Shown in pieces: positions 1-4,615 of a DNA stretch of 6,045 nucleotides. The DNA is from an uncultured Eubacteriales bacterium (lineage in GTDB: Bacteria; Bacillota; Clostridia; Oscillospirales; Acutalibacteraceae), in NCBI GenBank assembly GCA_900540235.1, contig UQEY01000059.1, positions 1 through 6,045 on the forward strand, in the 5' to 3' direction. Within the stretch, counting starts at the first letter, position 1; each line of letters starts with the position of its first letter. The notes under the pieces are model-generated. The model did no database searches, had not been told where the DNA came from, and saw nothing but the letters and a program-made list of their open reading frames with translations. Both the position numbers and the translations under genes were made by a program.

Positions 1-62
1 GCGGCTTCGCCGTCGATAGGAGAGAAACCGATGTTAAGATAAACAATAATTTACCCGATTAA
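1..62 (+). CDS. Probable 3' end of an unidentified plus-strand gene (partial)
   Basis: The window opens inside something that ends just before a terminator. Two plus-strand frames are open from base 1. The frame ending in TAA at 60-62 gives a 19-residue hydrophilic tail ending ...INNNLPD and stops six bases before the hairpin at 69. The other ends in TAA at 40-42 and gives a 13-residue tail ending ...GEKPMLR. I prefer the longer one because its stop sits tight against the terminator, but neither tail is recognisable as a known family. A small hairpin (CGGC-TTC-GCCG, bases 2-12) lies at the very edge, so an RNA gene cannot be excluded. No function can be assigned from this fragment. Confidence 0.3.
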   Translation, partial: GFAVDRRETDVKINNNLPD

Positions 63-68
63 AATAAC

Positions 69-101
69 AAAGCCGAGGGTCATAAAAGACCTTCGGCTTT
101 T
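69..101. terminator. Bidirectional intrinsic terminator
   Basis: The arms 69-81 and 88-100 form a 13-bp stem with a single G-U wobble around a 6-nt loop (ATAAAA). On the plus strand it is followed by TTTTGATAT and closes the partial gene at the left edge. Read on the minus strand, the stem ends in CTTT followed by GTTATTTTAA, so it can also end the transcript of the small minus-strand gene at 129-263, whose stop is 28 bases away. The U-tracts are modest on both sides. Confidence 0.8.
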
Positions 102-128
102 GATATATACTATATTAAATATGGTTTG

Positions 129-263
129 CTATCGTAAAATTGCGAAAGCAAGGTCGATAGCTCCGCCCAATACTTTGCTTGTTTTTTTCATATTTAAGGT
201 TTCGGCAAACCAAAGAAGTATAAGCGCAACGAGAATTGCGATAACTAAAGTTTTTTCTGTCAT
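129..263 (-). CDS. 44-aa single-pass membrane micro-protein, unknown function
   Basis: This minus-strand reading frame starts at ATG (263-261) and stops at TAG (131-129), encoding 44 residues. The start is supported by AAAGGAGG at 278-271, seven bases upstream, and by a sigma-A-like promoter (288-315). Residues 1-4 (MTEK) are short and charged. Residues 5-20 (LVIAILVALILLWFAE region) form one clear hydrophobic helix. A basic stretch (NMKKTSK, 24-30) follows, then a second, mildly hydrophobic or amphipathic segment (VLGGAIDLAFAILR). The basic residues after the helix suggest an N-out/C-in topology. I do not recognise the family. It is transcribed divergently from the sodium-pump operon and has its own terminator, so it looks like an independent gene rather than a chance ORF. 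Possibilities include a small regulator of a membrane complex or a toxin-like peptide, but neither is shown. Coding status is well supported; function is unknown. Confidence 0.72.
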   Translation of the reverse strand: MTEKTLVIAILVALILLWFAETLNMKKTSKVLGGAIDLAFAILR

Positions 264-270
264 AATCTGA

Positions 271-278
271 CCTCCTTT
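271..278 (-). promoter_or_regulatory. Ribosome binding site of the 44-aa micro-ORF
   Basis: On the minus strand the sequence reads AAAGGAGG, almost the full anti-Shine-Dalgarno complement, with a 7-nt spacer (TCAGATT) before the ATG. This is the strongest evidence that a frame this short is translated. Confidence 0.8.
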
Positions 279-287
279 GTTAATAAT

Positions 288-315
288 ATTATATACTATT
301 TATTTAAAAAATCAA
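288..315 (-). promoter_or_regulatory. Sigma-A-like promoter of the micro-ORF
   Basis: On the minus strand the -35 box is TTGATT (315-310) and the -10 box is a perfect TATAAT (293-288), with a 16-bp spacer. Transcription would start near 281, leaving a leader of about 18 nt that contains the ribosome binding site. The -35 box lies inside the left arm (307-316) of an inverted repeat. Confidence 0.7.
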
Positions 316-360
316 GCAATTTTATACAAGTTAAACATATTTAAAAAAATCTTGATTTTT
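307..360. repeat. Inverted repeat between divergent promoters (candidate operator)
   Basis: AAAAATCAAG at 307-316 is repeated as its exact reverse complement, CTTGATTTTT, at 351-360, with 34 bases between the arms. A second, tighter dyad, AAAAATC-TT-GATTTTT, occupies 345-360, so the same half-site occurs three times. The left arm covers the -35 box of the minus-strand micro-ORF promoter, and the right arm ends two bases before the -35 box of the oadG promoter. The placement suits a transcription factor controlling both genes, but the DNA is very AT-rich and chance is a real alternative. Confidence 0.4.
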
Positions 361-362
361 CG

Positions 363-391
363 TTGAAATTCGCCGAAGTTTGATTTATAAT
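363..391 (+). promoter_or_regulatory. Sigma-A-like promoter of the oadG-oadB operon
   Basis: The -35 box TTGAAA (363-368), a 17-bp spacer and a consensus -10 box TATAAT (386-391) make a near-ideal housekeeping promoter. Transcription would start near 398, giving a leader of about 28 nt before the GTG start of oadG. This fits a strongly expressed operon. No riboswitch-sized leader is present. Confidence 0.8.
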
Positions 392-412
392 ACTAACTAA
401 TCTTTTATATAA

Positions 413-419
413 TGGGGGA
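413..419 (+). promoter_or_regulatory. Ribosome binding site of oadG, paired with a GTG start
   Basis: TGGGGGA lies six to seven bases upstream of GTG at 426. It is G-rich rather than a classical AGGAGG. An in-frame TAG at 423-425 directly abuts the GTG, so translation cannot begin further upstream in this frame, and the next in-frame GTG or ATG codons would clip the N-terminus or the membrane helix. Confidence 0.6.
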
Positions 420-425
420 ATATAG

Positions 426-851
426 GTGAGTCCGATTTTATTAGAATTAGTGCCTGACAGAAGCGCTACCTTCACTGCAACGGTTGTAATCGCCGGCGCA
501 GGTATCGTATTCTTAATGCTTGTGCTTTTAATTATCATTTTCTACTTATTCGGAAAGGTAGTTTCAAGCGCTGAAGCAAAGGCAAAAAAAGGAAAAACCA
601 AAAAGATAACCAAGAGCGAACAGAAAGTTCCTGCTCCTATGCCGGCACCTGTTCCTAAGGCAAGCGCACCGCAACCTGTTGTTGAGGCAGGTATCAGCGG
701 CGAAGTTGTAGCGGCTATTGCGGCTGCCGTTGCAATGAGCGAGGGAAACGGCGCTGTAGTTAAATCAATACGCAAGGTTAATGTTGTTAAAGTTGCAGGC
801 AGAAACCCATGGGCTAATGCGGCAATAAGCGACAACACAAGACCTTTTTAG
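426..851 (+). CDS. oadG: Sodium-translocating decarboxylase gamma (OadG-family) subunit
   Basis: This is a 141-residue small membrane subunit of a biotin-dependent Na+-pumping decarboxylase (oxaloacetate, methylmalonyl-CoA or glutaconyl-CoA type). In this family it anchors the cytoplasmic carboxyltransferase to the beta channel subunit. A short N-terminus is followed by one membrane helix (about residues 18-42), then a Lys-rich stretch (44-67) that would sit on the cytoplasmic side. Next comes a Pro/Ala linker (69-86, PAPMPAPVPK...), then a helix rich in Ala (GEVVAAIAAAVAM, 92-104) and a C-terminal segment with the family-like RxPW...TR pattern (NPW at 127-129). There is no His or Cys, unlike the His-rich zinc-binding C-terminus reported for Klebsiella OadG. 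GTG is the start, fixed by an in-frame TAG just upstream. Its stop overlaps the ribosome binding site of oadB, so the two are coupled. Family identity comes from architecture plus the OadB neighbour. The exact substrate (OadG, MmdD or GcdC type) cannot be told without the alpha subunit. Confidence 0.85.
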   Translation: MSPILLELVPDRSATFTATVVIAGAGIVFLMLVLLIIIFYLFGKVVSSAEAKAKKGKTKKITKSEQKVPAPMPAPVPKASAPQPVVEAGISGEVVAAIAAAVAMSEGNGAVVKSIRKVNVVKVAGRNPWANAAISDNTRPF

Positions 852-855
852 GAGG
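850..855 (+). promoter_or_regulatory. oadB ribosome binding site overlapping the oadG stop codon
   Basis: AGGAGG at 850-855 is a full Shine-Dalgarno core, nine bases before the oadB ATG at 865. The TAG stop of oadG (849-851) forms the first part of TAGGAGG, so a ribosome terminating on oadG sits on the oadB initiation site. This arrangement favours translational coupling of the two membrane subunits. Confidence 0.85.
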
Positions 856-864
856 CAGTAGACT

Positions 865-2073
865 ATGGAAATTTTACAGGGCGTTTGGGAAGTAATTGTC
901 AGCATCTTCACAAACTCAGGTTATGCTTATTTCTTTACTGCTGACGGTGGCTGGAAAAACGCAATTATGCTTCTCGTAGCATTCGTTTTCCTTTATTTAG
1001 GTATTAAAAAAGGTTTTGAACCGCTTCTTATGGTTCCTATCGCATTCGGTATGCTTCTTGCAAACATACCTGAGGCAAACCTTGCAGTTCAATATCACGA
1101 CCTTGACGGCTTCAGAGATTTGCTTGCAGGCAGAGGTGAATTCGTAGGTTGTACACCCGGTCTTATGGACTTCCTTTACTTTGGTGTTAAGGCAGGTATT
1201 TATCCTCCTCTTATCTTCCTTGGTATCGGTGCTATGACCGACTTTGCTCCGCTTATTGCTAACCCGAGTTCATTTATTCTCGGTGCAGCTGCTCAGCTCG
1301 GTATCTTCTTTACCTATGTAGGTGCGATTCTTTTGGGCTTTGCTCCAAACGAAGCAGGTTCAATCGCTATCATCGGCGGTGCCGACGGTCCTACGGCTAT
1401 TTTCGTAACATCTCAGCTTGCTCCGTATATGCTCGGTACTATCGCTGTTGCGGCGTACTCATATATGGCTCTTGTTCCGGTTATTCAGCCGCCTATTATG
1501 AGAGCACTCACAACTAAGAAAGAAAGAAATGTAGTTATGGGAAGCCTCAGACCTGTATCTAAGCTTGAAAAGATACTTTTCCCAATCATGGTAACCGTTA
1601 TCGTTTCTCTTCTTCTTCCTGACGCAGCATCACTTGTAGGTATGCTTATGCTCGGTAACCTCCTTAAAGAAAGCGGTCAGACAGAGCGTATCGCAAAAGC
1701 TGCTCAAAACGAACTTATGAATATTATCACAATCTTCCTTGGCGTTTCAGTCGGTGCAACAACTTCGGCTCAAAGCTTCCTCAACCTTGACACAATCAAA
1801 ATTGTTGTTCTCGGTCTTGTTGCTTTCTGCCTCGGTACAGCCGGCGGTACACTCTTTGGTAAGCTTATGTATGTTGTTACTAAGGGCAAGGTTAACCCGC
1901 TTATCGGTTCAGCCGGTGTATCTGCGGTTCCTATGGCTGCTCGTGTATCTCAAAAGGTTGGTCAAAAGGAAAACCCTTCAAACTTCCTTCTTATGCACGC
2001 TATGGGTCCTAATGTTTCCGGTGTTATCGGTTCAGCCGTTGCAGCAGGTATTTTGCTTACACTTCTCAAGTGA
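865..2073 (+). CDS. oadB: Sodium-translocating decarboxylase beta subunit (Na+ channel)
   Basis: This 402-residue polytopic membrane protein is the beta subunit of the OadB/MmdB/GcdB family. It decarboxylates carboxybiotin and couples the reaction to Na+ export, consuming a periplasmic-side proton. Family hallmarks are YPPLIFLGIGAMTDFAPLIANP in the first half, GGADGPT at 171-177, and NPLIGSAGVSAVPMAAR at 344-360. Residues matching those reported as important in Klebsiella OadB fall at conserved spacing: D174 (D203), Y200 (Y229), N344 (N373), G348 (G377), S353 (S382) and R360 (R389). All are present, so the channel should be active. Length is slightly below the Klebsiella protein (about 430) but typical of Clostridial members. 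TGA is followed directly by an in-frame TAA, and a terminator lies 25 bases on. Frequent GGT and CTT codons suggest high expression. No carboxyltransferase or biotin carrier gene is adjacent, so the substrate acid is undetermined. Confidence 0.95.
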   Translation: MEILQGVWEVIVSIFTNSGYAYFFTADGGWKNAIMLLVAFVFLYLGIKKGFEPLLMVPIAFGMLLANIPEANLAVQYHDLDGFRDLLAGRGEFVGCTPGLMDFLYFGVKAGIYPPLIFLGIGAMTDFAPLIANPSSFILGAAAQLGIFFTYVGAILLGFAPNEAGSIAIIGGADGPTAIFVTSQLAPYMLGTIAVAAYSYMALVPVIQPPIMRALTTKKERNVVMGSLRPVSKLEKILFPIMVTVIVSLLLPDAASLVGMLMLGNLLKESGQTERIAKAAQNELMNIITIFLGVSVGATTSAQSFLNLDTIKIVVLGLVAFCLGTAGGTLFGKLMYVVTKGKVNPLIGSAGVSAVPMAARVSQKVGQKENPSNFLLMHAMGPNVSGVIGSAVAAGILLTLLK

Positions 2074-2098
2074 TAATCTTTATTTAAAAACTACAAAT

Positions 2099-2127
2099 AA
2101 AAGGGTGGCATTTTGTCACCCTTTTTT
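2099..2127 (+). terminator. Intrinsic terminator of the oadGB operon
   Basis: The arms 2099-2109 and 2115-2125 pair over 11 bp (AAAAGGGTG.../...CACCCTTTT, with one G-U) around the loop ATTTT. Six T residues (2122-2127) form the tail. It lies 25 bases after the oadB stop and only 28 bases before the pcrA start, which leaves little room for a separate pcrA promoter downstream of it. Confidence 0.9.
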
Positions 2128-2142
2128 ATAACTTATTTGGGG

Positions 2143-2148
2143 AAAGGA
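2143..2148 (+). promoter_or_regulatory. Ribosome binding site of pcrA
   Basis: AAAGGA lies seven bases before the ATG at 2156, in GGGGAAAGGAAAAATTTATG. It places the start so that the Q-motif (residues 3-8) comes right after the initiator, as in other PcrA proteins. Confidence 0.65.
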
Positions 2149-2155
2149 AAAATTT

Positions 2156-4393
2156 ATGGCTTTAAACGAAATGCAGCAGCTTGCTGTTGACACAACCGAG
2201 GGTCCGCTTTTGATTCTTGCGGGCGCAGGCTCGGGCAAAACCACTGTTCTTGTTAACAGGGTGGAACATATAATTTCTTCTCGTCTTGCAACTCCTTGGC
2301 AGGTGCTTGCCATTACTTTTACAAACAAGGCGGCAGGTGAGCTTAGAGAGAGGCTTGTAAGTGCTATCGGTGACGAAGCTAACGATATTTGGGCATACAC
2401 TTTCCATAGCTGTTGCTCACGAATTTTAAGGCGCTTCGGCGAAAGAATAGGATATACAAATCACTTCACTATTTATGATACCGATGATTCAAGGCGAGTG
2501 ATGAAACAGTGCCAGAAAAATCTCGGAATCGAAGATAAACTTATCAATCATAAGTCAATTCTTGCCGAAATCAGCCGTGCAAAGGACAGCCTTATTTCAC
2601 CGCAGGAATATAAGCAGACTTCTCAAAACGATTTCAGAAAAAGCAAAATCGCAGAATGTTACGAAATGTATCAGGCTCAACTTAAAAAGTCAGACGCAAT
2701 GGATTTTGACGATATCATTTTCAATACCGTTAAGCTTCTTGAAGAAAACGAAGATGTAAGAGATTTATATCAAACTCAGTTTAAATATGTTATGGTTGAC
2801 GAGTATCAGGATACTAACCATGCTCAATATGTTTTGACTTCGCTTCTTGCAGACAAGTATAAAAATATTTGCGTAGTAGGTGATGACGACCAAAGTATTT
2901 ATCGTTTTCGTGGCGCTACGATTGAAAATATTTTGTCGTTTGAAAATCATTACAAGGGCGCAAAGGTAATAAGACTTGAGGAAAACTACCGCTCAACTCA
3001 AAATATTCTTGACGGTGCAAATGCTGTTATCGCCCACAACAAAAACAGAAAGGGCAAAACTCTTTTCACCCGTTTGGGAAGCGGCGATAAAATTGTTTAT
3101 AAAACAGTTATGAGCGAAACAGAGGAGTCGCAATACATAATTGATGAGATTGAAAAGAATGTTAAAGACGGAATGAAGTTTTCCGACCATGCAATTCTTT
3201 ACCGTATGAACGCTCAGTCAAGAAACCTTGAAGTTATGCTTACAAAGAGCGGTATTTCGCACAGAATTATCGGCGGTCACCGTTTCTTTGACAGGAAAGA
3301 AATTAAAGATATTGTGTCATATTTGGCAGTTATCAATAATCCAAATGATAATGTTAGGCTTCAGCGTATAATTAATGTGCCGAAAAGAGCGATAGGCGAC
3401 ACAATGTTTGCAAATGTGCTTGAAATCGCAAACGGACTCGGAATGTCTGCTTTTGAAGTTTGCGAAAGAGCGGATGAATTCCAAAAAACATCAAGAAGCG
3501 CTTCAAAACTTATGGGCTTTGCAAAGCTTATTCGCAATTTTCAACAGTGCATTGAAGACGGAATGGGTCTTAACGATTTGCTTCAGGAAGTTTTGGAAGA
3601 TACAAAATATTTAAGCTATCTTAACGAAGACCCTGAAACTTACGAGGACAGAGTTAACAATATCAAGGAACTTTCTTCTATGTTTGTTAAGTATGAGGAG
3701 GAGAGCGAGGACGCTAACCTTTCGGAATTTCTTGAAGATGTTGCGCTTATTTCAGATATTGATTCGTATAACGAAGATGAGGACGCAGTGGTTCTTATGA
3801 CGCTTCATTCGGCTAAGGGTCTTGAGTTTCCGGTTGTATTTATTCCGGGTATGGAAGAAGGCATTTTTCCGGGCAATCAATCGATGTTCAGTGAAGAAGA
3901 TTTGGAAGAAGAACGCAGGCTTGCTTATGTCGGAATTACAAGAGCAAAGAAGAAACTTTATTTGATTTCTTCCGCACAGCGTATGCTCTACGGTCAAACT
4001 TCACGCAATATGCCGTCAAGATTTTTGAGAGAAATTCCGTCTTCTGTTATTGACGACCAATCTGTAGTTGAACGAAGGAGCTTTGCATCAAGTCGTTCAG
4101 GTTTCGCCACGGGTACAAGGAGTGCGGGCACTTCGGCTTTTGGTTCGTCAAACCGTGTCACTTCAATGAAGCAATCGTCAAGCAGTGCACACAAGTTCGG
4201 TCAAACCGGCAATGCCGCTCAAAAGAACAATGTTGATTACAAAGTCGGCGATACTGTTATTCATAAGTCTTTCGGCACGGGTACAATTTTAACCGTAACC
4301 CCTATGGGCGGCGATATGCTTTTGGAAGTTGCGTTTGATAAAGCCGGCACTAAAAAAATGATGGCTAATTACGCAAGGCTTGAAAAGAAATAA
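2156..4393 (+). CDS. pcrA: ATP-dependent DNA helicase PcrA (UvrD/Rep family, SF1A)
   Basis: This 745-residue 3'-5' DNA helicase acts in nucleotide-excision repair, in displacing RecA or stalled RNA polymerase, and in rolling-circle plasmid replication. All superfamily 1A motifs are visible: Q-motif LNEMQQ (3-8), Walker A AGAGSGKT (22-29), Ia ITFTNKAAGEL (53-63), TFHS (82-85), Walker B VDEYQDTN (214-221), III GDDDQSIYRFRGA (242-254), IV LEENYRST (274-281), V TLHSAKGLEF (549-558) and VI LAYVGITRA (589-597, with R596 as the likely arginine finger). A Ser/Gly/Thr-rich, probably disordered linker (about 640-690) leads to a C-terminal Tudor-like module (about 693-745, VGDTVIHKSFGTGTI). In Bacillus PcrA this module contacts RNA polymerase. 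Length matches the usual 720-750 residues, so the gene looks intact. It follows the oadGB terminator by 28 bases and has no clear promoter of its own. No obvious terminator follows it. UvrD is the alternative name; PcrA is preferred for a Gram-positive host. Confidence 0.95.
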   Translation: MALNEMQQLAVDTTEGPLLILAGAGSGKTTVLVNRVEHIISSRLATPWQVLAITFTNKAAGELRERLVSAIGDEANDIWAYTFHSCCSRILRRFGERIGYTNHFTIYDTDDSRRVMKQCQKNLGIEDKLINHKSILAEISRAKDSLISPQEYKQTSQNDFRKSKIAECYEMYQAQLKKSDAMDFDDIIFNTVKLLEENEDVRDLYQTQFKYVMVDEYQDTNHAQYVLTSLLADKYKNICVVGDDDQSIYRFRGATIENILSFENHYKGAKVIRLEENYRSTQNILDGANAVIAHNKNRKGKTLFTRLGSGDKIVYKTVMSETEESQYIIDEIEKNVKDGMKFSDHAILYRMNAQSRNLEVMLTKSGISHRIIGGHRFFDRKEIKDIVSYLAVINNPNDNVRLQRIINVPKRAIGDTMFANVLEIANGLGMSAFEVCERADEFQKTSRSASKLMGFAKLIRNFQQCIEDGMGLNDLLQEVLEDTKYLSYLNEDPETYEDRVNNIKELSSMFVKYEEESEDANLSEFLEDVALISDIDSYNEDEDAVVLMTLHSAKGLEFPVVFIPGMEEGIFPGNQSMFSEEDLEEERRLAYVGITRAKKKLYLISSAQRMLYGQTSRNMPSRFLREIPSSVIDDQSVVERRSFASSRSGFATGTRSAGTSAFGSSNRVTSMKQSSSSAHKFGQTGNAAQKNNVDYKVGDTVIHKSFGTGTILTVTPMGGDMLLEVAFDKAGTKKMMANYARLEKK

Positions 4394-4525
4394 TTTTTGG
4401 TAATTTTTGCAAAATCGTTTCAATATAATTATATAGCTTGATATTGGTTATATTAACTTATATTTCGATTTTTTAATGCACCGATTTGTGTAAATATACG
4501 AATTATTTTTATTTATGAAATAAGG

Positions 4526-4554
4526 TTGAAATTTGCATTTTTTTGTACTATATT
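4526..4554 (+). promoter_or_regulatory. Sigma-A-like promoter of the polysaccharide deacetylase gene
   Basis: TTGAAA (4526-4531), a 17-bp spacer and TATATT (4549-4554) form a good vegetative promoter. Transcription would start near 4561, giving a leader of about 55 nt with no clear secondary structure. The gene is therefore probably transcribed separately from pcrA. Confidence 0.6.
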
Positions 4555-4600
4555 ATAGTTGGTTTTAGGGTTTGTAAATATATTTTGTTTTGTTAAGAAA

Positions 4601-4606
4601 CGGAGA
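4601..4606 (+). promoter_or_regulatory. Ribosome binding site of the deacetylase gene
   Basis: CGGAGA lies about nine to ten bases before the ATG at 4616, a slightly long spacing. An in-frame TAG at 4607-4609 rules out any upstream start, and the chosen ATG puts the Lys/Arg-rich n-region directly before the hydrophobic helix. Confidence 0.6.
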
Positions 4607-4615
4607 TAGTCTACA

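Larger units (their letters stand above)
4394..4615. other. AT-rich intergenic region between pcrA and the deacetylase gene
   Basis: The 222 bases contain no credible ORF, tRNA or structured RNA. They include the perfect AT palindrome ATATAATTATAT (4423-4434), the palindrome TTTTGCAAAA (4405-4414) and the direct repeat TAATTTTTGG/TAATTTTTGC near the pcrA stop. None makes a convincing intrinsic terminator, because no GC-rich stem is present. The right part carries the promoter of the next gene. Confidence 0.6.

Noticed and set aside
129..263. The micro-ORF as a methylmalonyl-CoA decarboxylase epsilon-like subunit (MmdE)
   Set aside because: MmdE resembles the C-terminal part of the delta/gamma subunit, whereas this peptide has a membrane helix, lacks the PW...R pattern and is divergently transcribed.
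69..315. Type I toxin-antitoxin pair formed by the membrane micro-ORF and an antisense RNA
   Set aside because: The peptide size and membrane helix would fit, but I find no convincing plus-strand promoter between 100 and 260 that would make an overlapping antisense RNA.
341..838. Two minus-strand open frames (341-538 and 542-838) opposite oadG
   Set aside because: They have no ribosome binding site. Their Ala/Thr/Leu-rich composition is what the complement of the Ala/Val-rich OadG frame gives, and OadG is well supported on the plus strand.
1739..2131. 130-codon plus-strand frame overlapping the end of oadB
   Set aside because: It is a shifted reading of oadB with Leu/Ser-rich low-information sequence, no ribosome binding site, and an extension through the terminator hairpin.
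2116..4194. Several 60-95 codon frames on both strands inside pcrA
   Set aside because: They are shadows of a complete, motif-rich helicase gene. None has a credible start signal or recognisable domain.
4423..4434. AT palindrome ATATAATTATAT as a terminator of pcrA or a regulator site
   Set aside because: The dyad has no loop, no GC pairs and no T-run, and palindromes of this kind are expected by chance in such AT-rich DNA.
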